The translations under genes were made by a program, and so were the position numbers. DNA of 64,000 nucleotides from Prevotella sp. GTDB taxonomy: Bacteria; Bacteroidota; Bacteroidia; Bacteroidales; Bacteroidaceae. Every line of letters starts with the position of its first letter. The first letter of the stretch is position 1. Positions 40,107-50,304 of the stretch are shown piece after piece. The stretch covers positions 31,848-95,847 of the forward strand of contig JAFYJH010000145.1 in assembly GCA_017538195.1 (NCBI GenBank). The letters run 5' to 3'. The notes beneath the pieces were generated by a model, which was given only the letters and a program-made list of their open reading frames with translations, was not told the DNA's origin and made no database searches.

Positions 40107-41081
40107 ATGGCATACAAACATCTGAAATTTCCGGAAAATTCGCTTTTTCTCGTTACGGGAGGTGCTGGATTCATCGGCTCTAACTTGTGCGAAGCCATTC
40201 TGAATCTCGGCTATCGTGTCCGTTGTCTCGATGATTTAAGCACAGGCAAGCAGGCCAATGTCGATTTGTTCATTGATAATCCCAAGTATGAATTCGTCAA
40301 AGGCGACATCAAAGACCTTGATACCTGTATGAAGGCTTGCGAGGACGTGGACTACGTACTGAATCAGGCTGCGTGGGGTAGTGTACCCCGTTCCATCGAA
40401 ATGCCGCTGTTCTACTGCGCCAACAACATTCAAGGTACGCTGAATATGATGGAGGCAGCACGTCAGAAAGGAGTCAAGAAATTCGTTTATGCGTCCAGTT
40501 CCAGCGTCTATGGAGATGAGGCTCACCTACCCAAGCAAGAAGGCGTGGAGGGCAATCTTCTCTCGCCATACGCGCTGACTAAACGCTGCGATGAGGAATG
40601 GGCAAAGCAATACACGATGCATTACGGTCTTGACACTTACGGCTTGCGGTATTTCAATGTGTTTGGCCGTCGCCAAGACCCCAACGGAGCGTATGCAGCC
40701 GTGATTCCCAAGTTCATCAAGCAATTGTTGAACGACGAACAACCAACCATCAACGGCGATGGTCGTCAGAGTCGCGATTTCACTTACATTGAGAATGTCA
40801 TCGAAGCCAACTTGAAAGCCTGTCTTGCACCGCACGAAGTGGCAGGTCAGGCATTTAATGTCGCCTATGGTGGCCGCGAATACCTCATCGACATTTACCA
40901 CACGCTGACCAAGGCGTTAGGCAAGGATATTGAGCCCATTTTCGGCCCCGACCGAAAGGGCGACATCAAACATTCCAATGCTGATATTTCTAAAGCTCGT
41001 GCAGCTTTCGGCTACGAGCCCGAATACGACTTCGCGCGAGGGCTGAATGAGGCGATTGCGTGGTACAAGGTCAATCTCTAA
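40107..41081 (+). CDS. tviC: UDP-N-acetylhexosamine 4-epimerase, TviC/WbpP type (SDR)
   Basis: 324 residues. NAD loop GGAGFIG (18-24), 'YASSSSVYGD' with the catalytic Ser/Thr region and YALTK (Y155, K159). 'GSVPRSIEMPLFYCANNIQG' and 'GLRYFNVFGRRQDPNGAYAA' are typical of the TviC/WbpP branch. It interconverts UDP-GlcNAc(A) and UDP-GalNAc(A). Paired with tviB. Confidence 0.88.
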   Translation: MAYKHLKFPENSLFLVTGGAGFIGSNLCEAILNLGYRVRCLDDLSTGKQANVDLFIDNPKYEFVKGDIKDLDTCMKACEDVDYVLNQAAWGSVPRSIEMPLFYCANNIQGTLNMMEAARQKGVKKFVYASSSSVYGDEAHLPKQEGVEGNLLSPYALTKRCDEEWAKQYTMHYGLDTYGLRYFNVFGRRQDPNGAYAAVIPKFIKQLLNDEQPTINGDGRQSRDFTYIENVIEANLKACLAPHEVAGQAFNVAYGGREYLIDIYHTLTKALGKDIEPIFGPDRKGDIKHSNADISKARAAFGYEPEYDFARGLNEAIAWYKVNL

Positions 41082-41097
41082 TTTTTAATAAGATAAC

Positions 41098-41658
41098 ATG
41101 ACATTCAAAGAATTTCGAAATCTTTATCGTTCGGACTTGTTTCGCTATTTTGGGGGCGGAAGATTCTTTTACACGTATTTTACTGTGCCAGGATTTAAAT
41201 ACACCTTCAACTTAAGGTTATATCAATATGCGGCATCGTCAAAGATTTTTTTTCCAATAAAAGCAATCGTATTACTTAACTTGAAACATATTGAACATAG
41301 GTATGGCATTATGATTTCACGTCACGCTCAGATAGGAAAAGGTTTTTATATAGGTCATTATGGTACTATTGTTGTTAGTAGTAAGGCTGTTATCGGATGT
41401 AATGTAAATATATCTCATGGTGTGACCATCGGAGTCAGCAATAGGGGAAATAACGCGGGAGTCCCTACTATTGGTGATTATGTGTACATTGGTCCTGGTG
41501 CAAAGATCATTGGCAACATTCATGTTGGTAATCATGCTGCCATCGGTGCCAATGCCGTCGTTACAAAAGATGTGCCAGATAATGCCTGCGTTGGCGGTGT
41601 TCCTGCAAAAATTCTCAACATGGAAGGAAGTGCGGGATATGTCAATAGAACGGTTTGA
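41098..41658 (+). CDS. Serine acetyltransferase-like hexapeptide acyltransferase
   Basis: 186 residues. N-terminal helices, then left-handed beta-helix repeats ('[20 protein letters not shown]', '[11 protein letters not shown]', '[17 protein letters not shown]', '[14 protein letters not shown]'). It resembles CysE/WcaB-type enzymes but in this locus probably O-acetylates a polysaccharide sugar. From here onward the DNA becomes visibly more A+T-rich. Confidence 0.82.
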   Translation: MTFKEFRNLYRSDLFRYFGGGRFFYTYFTVPGFKYTFNLRLYQYAASSKIFFPIKAIVLLNLKHIEHRYGIMISRHAQIGKGFYIGHYGTIVVSSKAVIGCNVNISHGVTIGVSNRGNNAGVPTIGDYVYIGPGAKIIGNIHVGNHAAIGANAVVTKDVPDNACVGGVPAKILNMEGSAGYVNRTV

Positions 41659-41749
41659 TTTTGATAAAAAATGATGATTATTTATCAAAAATATTGGAAT
41701 TGAGAAAAAGAATCGCTATTTTGAATTTAATTTAAATTAATTAAAGCAT

Positions 41750-42628
41750 ATGAACAAATATTTTCTACCACACTCTTTAATTGTGAAACTGATGTCGTTT
41801 GTATCGGACGAAACGTATATCAAAATAAAATGGAAAAAGTGGATGGACTACAAGTTAAATCTTGATAATCCAAGGACATTCAATGAAAAATTACAATGGA
41901 TTAAACTCAATGATCACAATCCTTTGTATACGGAACTTGTTGACAAATACAGAGTCAAACAATATGTAACAGAAAAAGTTGGTTCCGAATACGTTATTCC
42001 CTTATTAGGCCAATGGGATAGCGTTGATAAAATAGAATGGGAAAAACTCCCTAATCAATTTGTGATAAAATGTTCTCATGACAGTGGTAGTACGGTGCTG
42101 TGTAAAGATAAATCGGCACTCGACATTGACACTGCAAAAAAGAAATTAGAAAGCTCCCTGAAAAGAAATTATTATTGGGAAAGCCGTGAATGGCCTTATA
42201 AAAATGTGAAGCCCCGAATTTTTGCAGAGGCTTATATGGAGGATGAATTTGGAGAACTGAGGGATTACAAGTGGTTTTGTTTTGATGGGGAACCAAAGGC
42301 TATGTTTGTGGCTTCGGATAGACAGAAAAATGATGAAGAAACCAAATTTGATTTTTACGATGAGAACTTCAATCATCTCCCAATCACAAATGGACATCCC
42401 AATTCATCAACATTTATAGAAAAACCAAAAGGGTTTGATATAATGAAAGAATTGGCGTCAAAATTATCAAAAGGTCTCCCTGAAGTTAGGATGGACTTTT
42501 ATGATGTGAATGGTAAAGTCTATTTTGGAGAATTTACTTTTTTCCATTGGGGCGGACTGATGCCTTTTGAACCTAGGGAATGGGATCTAAAATTTGGCGA
42601 TTGGATAAAGTTGCCCAATAACCATTAA
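41750..42628 (+). CDS. TupA-like ATP-grasp protein
   Basis: 292 residues. 'YKLNLDNPRTFNEKLQWIKL', 'PNQFVIKCSHDSGSTVLC' and 'GEPKAMFVASDRQ ... VRMDFYDVNGKVYFGEFTF' match the TupA-like ATP-grasp family of surface-polysaccharide loci, named after teichuronopeptide synthesis, where an amino acid is thought to be joined to a uronic acid. A uronic-acid precursor is made by tviB/tviC in the same locus, which fits (inference). Confidence 0.8.
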   Translation: MNKYFLPHSLIVKLMSFVSDETYIKIKWKKWMDYKLNLDNPRTFNEKLQWIKLNDHNPLYTELVDKYRVKQYVTEKVGSEYVIPLLGQWDSVDKIEWEKLPNQFVIKCSHDSGSTVLCKDKSALDIDTAKKKLESSLKRNYYWESREWPYKNVKPRIFAEAYMEDEFGELRDYKWFCFDGEPKAMFVASDRQKNDEETKFDFYDENFNHLPITNGHPNSSTFIEKPKGFDIMKELASKLSKGLPEVRMDFYDVNGKVYFGEFTFFHWGGLMPFEPREWDLKFGDWIKLPNNH

Positions 42629-42641
42629 ATGTGTAAAAAAA

Positions 42642-43727
42642 ATGAAAATCGTCATTATTTCGCAGGTTTGTTATCCGAGAGTAAGCCCTCGTTCACATCG
42701 AGCTACGGAATTGGCAAAAGAATTTGCCAGTCAAGGTCACGAAGTTTCCCTTTATGCGTTTTTGGGCGATTACGATTATACGGAAGTGAGTAGAAAAACT
42801 GGAATCTGTTTCAAAAATTTAGGAGAGGCAAAATTTGGTATGCCCAACAATACGAAAGGGCAGGGACAAACGCTATTCCATCGCTTGGGACGATTTGCTG
42901 GTCGTCTTATTGAATTTCCCGAATGCACAATGATTCCTATGGTTAAAAGAGCCATACAAACGGAAGGTGAGACGGACTTGCTTATTACCATTGCAGTGCC
43001 CCATATAATTCATTTTGCTGCAGCTCTTGCAGACAGAAAACACGTGAAATGTTGGGTGGCTGACTGTGGAGACCCGTTTATGGGGAATCCTATGCATAAA
43101 CCTCCATTCTATTTTGAGTATTTTGAGCGTTATTGGTGTGAGCGCTGTAATTACATTACGATACCAGTAGAGGATGCGCGAAACGCCTACTATAAAGAAT
43201 ATAGAGATAAAATAAGGGTAATACCTCAGGGGTTTGATTTCAAAGCTACCCGATTAGCTGATTATCGTCCTAATGATGTTCCTACTTTTGCTTATTCGGG
43301 AATATTTTACAAGGATTTGCGAGATCCATCTGAATTTTTAGAATATCTCTCCACGCTAAACAAGGATTTCAAGTTTATTTGTTACACAAAAGGGATGGGG
43401 CTCCTTCAGCCATTTGTGGATAAGTTGGGCAATAAACTCGAAGTAAGAGACTATATCCCTAGAGAGCAACTACTTTACGAACTTTCAAAGATGGATTTCT
43501 TGGTGAACGTGCTAAACAAGTCAGGTGTTCAGCAACCAAGCAAGTTAATAGATTATGCCTTAACGAAACGACCCGTCATAAACGTATCTTCAGATTTTAC
43601 AAATGAGGAAAAGGAAATCTTGAATGAGTTCTTTAGTGCGAATTATCAGCATCAACATAGATTCGACAGCCTTGAACAATATAACATCGTGAATGTTGCA
43701 AATAATTTTTTGAAATTTGCCGATTAG
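42642..43727 (+). CDS. Glycosyltransferase, GT-B fold (GT4-like)
   Basis: 361 residues. Begins 'MKIVIISQVCYPRVSPRSHR' with the flexible N-terminal acceptor domain; the C-terminal domain has 'PTFAYSGIFYKDLRDPSEFL' and 'PSKLIDYALTKRPVINVS', the place of the usual E-x7-E region, here weak. Builds the repeat unit on the cytoplasmic side. Donor and linkage unknown. Confidence 0.75.
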   Translation: MKIVIISQVCYPRVSPRSHRATELAKEFASQGHEVSLYAFLGDYDYTEVSRKTGICFKNLGEAKFGMPNNTKGQGQTLFHRLGRFAGRLIEFPECTMIPMVKRAIQTEGETDLLITIAVPHIIHFAAALADRKHVKCWVADCGDPFMGNPMHKPPFYFEYFERYWCERCNYITIPVEDARNAYYKEYRDKIRVIPQGFDFKATRLADYRPNDVPTFAYSGIFYKDLRDPSEFLEYLSTLNKDFKFICYTKGMGLLQPFVDKLGNKLEVRDYIPREQLLYELSKMDFLVNVLNKSGVQQPSKLIDYALTKRPVINVSSDFTNEEKEILNEFFSANYQHQHRFDSLEQYNIVNVANNFLKFAD

Positions 43728-43731
43728 AGTA

Positions 43732-45216
43732 ATGTCTGGCTCAGCAACTAACAACACAAGGCAAGCGGCTTGGATAGCATTAGCCAGTTTTTTTTCATTT
43801 GGCTTCACAGTTGTGAGTTCAATGATATTAAGTCGTTATTTCACCAAGGCGGATTATGGCACATATATGCAGGTACAATATGTCTATCACACGCTGTTGA
43901 TGGTGTTTACATTAGGATTGCCCAAAGCTTTTTCCTATTTTCTTCCACGAGTAGAACTCTCGCAGGCCAAAAGTCTTATTAGGAAAATAACCAATCTGTT
44001 TTTTCTGTTAGGAGGTGTTTTCTCAATTTTGTTATTTGTGGGAGCAACTTTGATTGCAGGATGGATGAAAAATCCAGATCTTGCAAATGGATTACGAGTG
44101 TTCTCGATAGTCCCTATACTAATGTTGCCCACGATGGGATTGGAAGGAATTCTTGCCACTTACAAAAAAACTTTTTTCATGGTCATTTATACCATTATCA
44201 CAAGGTCTGTGATGTTGATATGTGTTTCAGTGCCTGTGATATTCTGGAATGGCGGATATATTGATTCCATTATTGGTTTTGGCGTGGCTTCTGTTGTGGC
44301 TTTTGCCTCGGCATTATACTTTAAATATTATCCTGTGAGGAATGAAAAGAATGAGGTGTGTATAGTGGGCTATCGCGAAATTTTAAAGTTTTCTTTGCCA
44401 CTTCTTTTTGCCAGTCTATGGGGTGTTTGTATCCAGTCTGCTGACCAGTTTTTTATCAGTAGATTTTTCGGAAATGAGGTGTTTGCAGAGTTCTCAAATG
44501 GTTCTATGGAGTTGCCTTTTGTCGGGATGATAACGGGTGCCTGTGCAGCAGTGTTGTCACCAATTTTTTCTCGGCTAAGTTACGAGAAAGTGGATTTTAA
44601 AAAAGAGGTGTTGCCTTTATGGCTGAGTGTGTTTGAAAAAACTTCAAAATTAATTTATCCGTTAGTATTATATTGCCTGTTTTTTTCCGATATTGTAATG
44701 GTCGTGCTGTATGGTGGACAATATGAAAATTCAGGAATGTATTTTCGTTTAAAATTGTTTGTTAATTTTTTTACAGTTGTCCTTTATGCCCCATTCCTTA
44801 TCAATACGAATAGAGTTAGGTTTTACCAAAATGTACAAATGTATGGTTTTTTTGCATTAGTGGTGTTAGAGTATTTTTCGATTTTAATATTTAATTCTCC
44901 TTATGTGGTGACAATTATTTCTGTAATTTGCAAGATAGGAAGAATTTTATGTTTGTTATTTGAAGTAGCAAGAATTTTTCGAGTAAAATTTCATCAGATT
45001 TTTCCTGTTAAACTTATTGTTAAAATAATCGTTCCATCATTGTTTATTCTTATGGTTTTGCGTTTCTTAATTGATAGTTATTTCTCAATAATGACATCTC
45101 CACTTGTTATATTTGTGACGTCTCTTGCGACTTATGCTACATTGTTCTATCTTTATAGCATTGTCGCACATTTAGATTATCAGTCTATTATTAAACCATT
45201 GTTTAAAAGAATTTAG
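43732..45216 (+). CDS. wzx: Polysaccharide repeat-unit flippase (Wzx/MATE-like)
   Basis: 494 residues from the ATG at 43732, 5 bp after the previous stop. About 12-14 hydrophobic segments; 'AAWIALASFFSFGFTVVSS' and 'LSRYFTKADYGTYMQVQYVY' are the usual start of a polysaccharide_synt flippase. It moves the lipid-linked repeat unit to the periplasm for polymerisation by the Wzy-like protein of this locus. Confidence 0.88.
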   Translation: MSGSATNNTRQAAWIALASFFSFGFTVVSSMILSRYFTKADYGTYMQVQYVYHTLLMVFTLGLPKAFSYFLPRVELSQAKSLIRKITNLFFLLGGVFSILLFVGATLIAGWMKNPDLANGLRVFSIVPILMLPTMGLEGILATYKKTFFMVIYTIITRSVMLICVSVPVIFWNGGYIDSIIGFGVASVVAFASALYFKYYPVRNEKNEVCIVGYREILKFSLPLLFASLWGVCIQSADQFFISRFFGNEVFAEFSNGSMELPFVGMITGACAAVLSPIFSRLSYEKVDFKKEVLPLWLSVFEKTSKLIYPLVLYCLFFSDIVMVVLYGGQYENSGMYFRLKLFVNFFTVVLYAPFLINTNRVRFYQNVQMYGFFALVVLEYFSILIFNSPYVVTIISVICKIGRILCLLFEVARIFRVKFHQIFPVKLIVKIIVPSLFILMVLRFLIDSYFSIMTSPLVIFVTSLATYATLFYLYSIVAHLDYQSIIKPLFKRI

Positions 45217-45217
45217 T

Positions 45218-45820
45218 ATGAATACATTTTTGAGAAATTTGTCTTTTTTGATAATTCCATTTTTTAGATCTTGGATAAATTTTAGAAAATCCGAGATACT
45301 TCCTGATGGTTATTTTGACTATCTAAAGTTTCGACTCAATTTGTCCAAGATTTATTGGCCAAAAGACAAAACGTGTATGGTTGCAAATCCGCGCAAAATT
45401 TATGTTGGAAAGTGTAGTAAGATTGGACGCCCATTCTCGTATCTTCAGGGTGGAGGCGGCCTCTTTATTGGTGACTATGTGCGTTTTGGTCCAGGTGTAG
45501 GAATTCTAACCAGTAATCATGATTTTTATGATAGAGATAAGAATAATGTTAAGCCGATAAAAATTGGTGATTATTGTTGGATTGGAATGCATGCTATTGT
45601 GCTGGCAGGCGTAGAATTAGGTCCAAGTACCATAGTTGGAGCTGGAAGTGTCGTAACGAAGAGTTTTCCAGAAGGGTATTGCGTAATAGCAGGAAATCCT
45701 GCAAAAGTGATTAAGTATCTTGATAAAGAGAAAGTTCAGATTCCGTCTCATCCTGAGTATTACGGCTATATACCAGCATCGGATTTTGAAAAAGTTAGGA
45801 ACAAATATATTGATGTGTAA
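45218..45820 (+). CDS. Hexapeptide acetyltransferase (maltose/WbbJ-type)
   Basis: 200 residues. Left-handed beta-helix: 'CSKIGRPFSYLQGGGGLFIG', 'VRFGPGVGILTSNHDFYDR' (acceptor His) and 'CWIGMHAIVLAGVELG'. O-acetylation of the growing polysaccharide is likely. Starts 1 bp after the flippase stop. Confidence 0.85.
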   Translation: MNTFLRNLSFLIIPFFRSWINFRKSEILPDGYFDYLKFRLNLSKIYWPKDKTCMVANPRKIYVGKCSKIGRPFSYLQGGGGLFIGDYVRFGPGVGILTSNHDFYDRDKNNVKPIKIGDYCWIGMHAIVLAGVELGPSTIVGAGSVVTKSFPEGYCVIAGNPAKVIKYLDKEKVQIPSHPEYYGYIPASDFEKVRNKYIDV

Positions 45821-45821
45821 T

Positions 45822-46808
45822 ATGAAGTTTTTTAAGCGATTATTAATGCCTTTTTACAAAAGGTTTGAAACCGTTGTTTTATTGTATCCAACCTATCGCT
45901 ATCTATTAAAATACTTTGGTAGATTTGCGTATAGTAAGGATGATAAGGAAGTTCTGCGTTCTTCTATTGTTTTGCAGTGTCATATCATAGAGAAAGGGTT
46001 GTCTTTAAAGAATGTCCGTCCTGGCTTTGGAGTGCCCAAGATGAATCATCTCTTAGACTCGTTAGGAGAATACATAAAAAAGTATCATGATGAACAACTT
46101 GAAATGTTTGCAATGTCAATTGTAAAAGCATATTTTGATTTTAACGAAAAATGTGGTACAATTGATGATGGGTTAAAAGCGAAATATGAGAATTTGTGTA
46201 CTCAAATAGAGCACCATGAAAAATATGACTATCTTTGTGGGGGTGCGGTACACGTGACAAAGGAAGAAATACTAAAAGCTGCAATGATACCATACCTGGA
46301 ATTTGTAAAGGCGAGACATAGTGTCAGGCATTTCACAGGGGAGCCCGTTGACGAGTATTTATTACACAAGGCTTTAGAGATGGCACAATATACGCCTTCG
46401 GCATGCAATCGCCAACCATGGAAAGTTTTTGTCTACACTCAAAAAGAAAATGTGGTGCAACTATTAACAATGCAGACAGGCGCCCGACAGTTTCTCAACG
46501 ATGTCGGTGCTGTAATTATTGTGACATCTTCTGCCACTCACTTTTTTGGCAATGAAATGCATCAACTTTATTTGAATGGAGGATTATACAGCATGAATCT
46601 TTTACTTGCCTTACATGCTGTCGGTTTAGGAAGCATACCTTTGAATCTGGGTATTTCTGATGATAAATTAAAGCTTATTAAGAACTTTGCCAACATACCA
46701 GAAAGTGAAGTTCCAGTCTTGTTGATAGCTGTGGGTAACATCCCAAAAGAGTTGAAAGTAGCAGCATCCAAACGTTTTTGTTATACAGATTATACTATAT
46801 TTGATTAA
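45822..46808 (+). CDS. Nitroreductase-family protein of the polysaccharide locus
   Basis: 328 residues from the ATG at 45822. N-terminal 150 residues are helical; the FMN-binding nitroreductase core follows: 'VKARHSVRHFTGEPVDEYLL', 'YTPSACNRQPWKVFVY' and 'GLGSIPLNLG'. Nitroreductase-like proteins recur beside pyruvyl transferases in Bacteroidetes capsule loci; the reaction is unknown. It begins 1 bp after the acetyltransferase stop. Confidence 0.8.
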   Translation: MKFFKRLLMPFYKRFETVVLLYPTYRYLLKYFGRFAYSKDDKEVLRSSIVLQCHIIEKGLSLKNVRPGFGVPKMNHLLDSLGEYIKKYHDEQLEMFAMSIVKAYFDFNEKCGTIDDGLKAKYENLCTQIEHHEKYDYLCGGAVHVTKEEILKAAMIPYLEFVKARHSVRHFTGEPVDEYLLHKALEMAQYTPSACNRQPWKVFVYTQKENVVQLLTMQTGARQFLNDVGAVIIVTSSATHFFGNEMHQLYLNGGLYSMNLLLALHAVGLGSIPLNLGISDDKLKLIKNFANIPESEVPVLLIAVGNIPKELKVAASKRFCYTDYTIFD

Positions 46809-46812
46809 TTAT

Positions 46813-47994
46813 ATGAAAAGAATTGGAATTTTGACTTTTCACCGAAGCATCAATTATGGTGCTTTCATGCAATCTTACGCATTGTCAAACGAATTAAAGA
46901 ATCGTTATGGTGATATTGTTGAGGTTATAGATTTTGAGAAGCTTTCAAAGCACCTTATGTATAAAAAAACTACAGAAGGGATTGTGAATGCTATTGTGCG
47001 TGGAAATGAAGAGAAGATTAAGTATCGCCGGTTTCAGGAAGATTTAAAACTGTTGCCATTATCAACACCACCTTTAATTACAAATGATTATGATGCCGTT
47101 TTTGATTATTTAAATAATCGTTATGACATTGTTGTGGTTGGCAGCGATGCGGTTTGGGCATATAATAAGGGTCTTGGGCTTAAGAATCCTTATTGGCTTT
47201 TTGCAGACAAACTGCAGTGTGTCAAAATGAGCTATGCAGCTTCCGCGCATAGTTTAGATGTAGAGAACATATCTCAGGAAGAAAAAGATTATATAGCATC
47301 TTGCCTTAAAAGTTTTGCATACATTGGGGTGAGAGATGTAACTACTTATAATCTGGTGAAATCTTGTGATTCGTCTTTAGACGTTAATATGAATTGCGAT
47401 CCAACAGTACTTTTGAAGATTCCAGAAGCCGATTTAGGTCGTAAAATATTAAAAGACAGATTGGGAATAGGCACCAACAAAAAGATTATTAGCGTTATGT
47501 TGGGGCAGCGTACACCTATGTTTGATGTCTTGAGGGAGCAGCTGAAAGGATCTGATTACCAATATATAGCCCTTTATAAACGAGTTCATTGGACAGACAG
47601 GTTCAATTGGTTTTCAATTCCGTATCTTTATAACTTGTCCCCTTATGAATGGTATCACATTTACGCATGTATGTTCCTAAACATCACAACCTTTTTCCAT
47701 GGCACGTTATTGGCATTGAGGAGTGGTGTTCCAACATTTTCATTTGATGTTACAAGAATGGGAGAAGAGTATGTCAGCAAATTAAAATATGTCCTTGCCG
47801 ATATGACTTTATCTGACTATTACTTTGATATTAATATAAACACTTCAGAGGAAAAAAAGAGATTCATCGAATTGTTGCATTACACGATTGAGCGACGCGA
47901 TCTTATTTCTGCAAGGATTAACCAGTATATGGAAATGGAGAAAAAGAAATCTCAATCTTTCTTTGATAAATTAGAAACATTTTTAACACGTTGA
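46813..47994 (+). CDS. Polysaccharide pyruvyl transferase-family protein
   Basis: 393 residues from the ATG at 46813. 'GILTFHRSINYGAFMQSYAL' and 'YDIVVVGSDAVWAYNKG' at the N-terminal half and 'CMFLNITTFFHGTLLALRSG' near the C-terminus are the CsaB/PS_pyruv_trans signature. It would add a pyruvyl ketal from phosphoenolpyruvate to a sugar. Confidence 0.85.
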   Translation: MKRIGILTFHRSINYGAFMQSYALSNELKNRYGDIVEVIDFEKLSKHLMYKKTTEGIVNAIVRGNEEKIKYRRFQEDLKLLPLSTPPLITNDYDAVFDYLNNRYDIVVVGSDAVWAYNKGLGLKNPYWLFADKLQCVKMSYAASAHSLDVENISQEEKDYIASCLKSFAYIGVRDVTTYNLVKSCDSSLDVNMNCDPTVLLKIPEADLGRKILKDRLGIGTNKKIISVMLGQRTPMFDVLREQLKGSDYQYIALYKRVHWTDRFNWFSIPYLYNLSPYEWYHIYACMFLNITTFFHGTLLALRSGVPTFSFDVTRMGEEYVSKLKYVLADMTLSDYYFDININTSEEKKRFIELLHYTIERRDLISARINQYMEMEKKKSQSFFDKLETFLTR

Positions 47995-47998
47995 ATAA

Positions 47999-49090
47999 AT
48001 GAAAAAAATAACAATTATTGCTGGGGCTCGTCCGAACTTTATGAAGATAGCTCCCATTATTCATGCGATAAAGAAAGTACAGCCCGCCAGAGTAGATTTA
48101 TCCTATCGACTTGTACATACAGGTCAGCATTATGACCGAAAGATGAGCGAAACCTTTTTTGAAGAGCTGAACATTCCGCACCCAGATGTTAATCTTGGTT
48201 GTGGAGGTGGAACGCAGGCAGAGCAAACGGCAGCGATTATGATTGCTTTTGAAAAAGAGTTGGCAGAAAATCCCTGTGATATGATCCTCGTCGTGGGCGA
48301 TGTTACTAGTACGATGGCTTGTTCTATAGTTGCCAAAAAGATGAATACAAAGGTGGCTCATGTAGAAGCAGGTATTCGCAGTTGGGATTTGACGATGCCA
48401 GAGGAAATTAACCGTATGGTAACTGACTGTTTGGCTGATTATTTTTTCACCACCTCAGAAATCGCTAATCAAAATCTTCGGAATCTTGGAATTTCGGATG
48501 ACCGCACATTCTTTGTTGGCAATGTAATGATTGATACTCTGATGGCAAATATGTCACGTTTCAAGAAGCCTGTGGAGTTTGATACGCTAGGGTTAGAGCA
48601 GAGCAAGTATTTTGTTTTGACAATGCACCGGCCTGCCAATGTTGATGAGGCGGAAAAATTAAAGAAAATGATGAATGAGATAATCAATAATGTTCATGGC
48701 CTCCCCATCGTATTTCCGATTCATCCTCGTACGGCAAAAATTTTCAAAGATTTAGGTGTAGAGGCAGAGAACCTGAAAATCATTGAACCACAAGGCTATT
48801 TGGAGTTCAATTATTTGGTGAAACACTCGCTGGCTGTAATTACCGATTCTGGTGGTATCACTGAAGAAACAACGGTCATGCACATCCCATGCTTGACACT
48901 TCGCGACAACACAGAACGTCCGGAAACCTGTGAGATAGGCACTAATATGCTTGTCGGCACGAATCCCGACAACATCAGACCTGCTTTAGATAAACTTTTT
49001 GCAGGCGAATGGCCGTATGGTGACATACCAGAAAAGTGGGATGGTCACGCTGCAGAAAGAATAGTCGAAATAATAAGTTCATTGAAATAG
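47999..49090 (+). CDS. wecB: UDP-N-acetylglucosamine 2-epimerase (non-hydrolysing)
   Basis: 363 residues. 'TIIAGARPNFMKIAPIIHAI', 'HTGQHYDRKMSETFFEEL', 'HVEAGIRSWDLTMPEEINR' and 'VITDSGGITEETTVM' are WecB hallmarks. It makes UDP-ManNAc from UDP-GlcNAc. No ManNAc dehydrogenase (WecC) is separately present, although the TviB-like enzyme could be considered. Confidence 0.94.
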   Translation: MKKITIIAGARPNFMKIAPIIHAIKKVQPARVDLSYRLVHTGQHYDRKMSETFFEELNIPHPDVNLGCGGGTQAEQTAAIMIAFEKELAENPCDMILVVGDVTSTMACSIVAKKMNTKVAHVEAGIRSWDLTMPEEINRMVTDCLADYFFTTSEIANQNLRNLGISDDRTFFVGNVMIDTLMANMSRFKKPVEFDTLGLEQSKYFVLTMHRPANVDEAEKLKKMMNEIINNVHGLPIVFPIHPRTAKIFKDLGVEAENLKIIEPQGYLEFNYLVKHSLAVITDSGGITEETTVMHIPCLTLRDNTERPETCEIGTNMLVGTNPDNIRPALDKLFAGEWPYGDIPEKWDGHAAERIVEIISSLK

Positions 49091-49092
49091 TT

Positions 49093-50304
49093 ATGCAAGG
49101 GCAATTAAAAGAGAACCCTATTGACATTATTGTTAAAGGAGTATTATTCCTCTTTTCTCCGTTTATTTCGTTTTTGTATTCAATTTTTAATATGAAAACG
49201 AGATCTTCTCTGCTTGTCTTTTTCGCATTTTGTTTGTTCTTTGGAATGGCTTATACAACGGAAAGCGGCAAGGATGATGAGGTGAGGAATGATGGAGCTG
49301 TATACAGGATGGATTTTGAAGATAATATTTCAGAATACAGCAAGATGGATTTCGAAACTGAAATAAAAGAAATTCTGGCTTTTAAAAGTTACAAAAAAGA
49401 TATTTATTTCTTAACAGTAGCTTATTATACATCTCAATTTACATACAATTATCATGTTATGTTCTTTGTATTCTCTATTGTTTTTGCTTTTTTTTTGGTG
49501 ATGTCTTTAAAGATTTTTGTAGAAGATGAGAATTTTAAGATAAGTGTTTCATGTTTGCTTCTTGCGGCACTATTTGTTACGAATGGAATACAAAATATTA
49601 ATGGTATGCGATTTTGGACGGCAGCATGGGTTGCAACATATGCTGTTTTACAAATTTTAGTTCATAGAAGAAGGCTTTTCTATATTTTATTTGCATTGAC
49701 ACCGTTAATTCATTCCTCTTTTATTGTATTTATAATTATTTTTTTAGTTTATTTATTTTTAGGAGGCAAAAAATCAAGATGGATTTACGCATTTTATTGT
49801 AGTTTTATTTTCTCTGTATTTGCTTCAGAGATCCTTTCTAATTTTGTTCAAATGCCTGGATTGGATAGGTTTAGTGTTTATTTAAGTGAAGAGGCTTTTT
49901 TTAAAATGGAAGGGCAAAAAGGTTTTTTGAGGCGTTTTTTTGATTCATTGTCTTTTGCATATATAAATTTGCTATTCTATTTGGTATATTTAGACGTTTG
50001 AAATAAAAAGGAATTTAGAGGGAAAAAAGTTTATGATTTCTTTTTAGTATATATAACTATTATAAATTTTGTGAGAGCTGTCCCGTCATTAGGAAGTAGA
50101 TTTTTTATTATTTCTTTTCCGTTCGTGGCTTATCTTTGGTTGGTGACATTTGGTCCTCAACGAAAAAAAGTCTTCATTTATATAATGCCTATAACGATGC
50201 TGTGGTATTTTCATAATACTCGTCTGTTGTATAGTTTGTTTTTGGAGCCAGATTTTTATTTTTCTAATCCATTCACTCTTGTTGAAAAATATTTGCAACA
50301 ATGA
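49093..50304 (+). pseudogene. EpsG/Wzy-like polysaccharide polymerase interrupted by one in-frame TGA
   Basis: From the ATG at 49093 the frame runs to a TGA at 49999-50001, then stays open in the same frame through 'RAVPSLGSRFFIISFPFV' to the stop at 50304, 403 residues in total. The last stop overlaps the next gene's ATG by four bases (ATGA), as expected for the real gene end. Multiple membrane segments and 'GMAYTTESGKDDEVRNDG' fit an EpsG/Wzy polymerase. So one nonsense codon splits an otherwise complete gene. It may be a true mutation, readthrough, or a sequencing error. Confidence 0.7.

Noticed and set aside
49999-50001. TGA in the polymerase gene as a selenocysteine codon
   Set aside because: No SECIS-like hairpin was evident just downstream, and this protein family has no known selenoprotein members. 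Nonsense mutation or read error is simpler.
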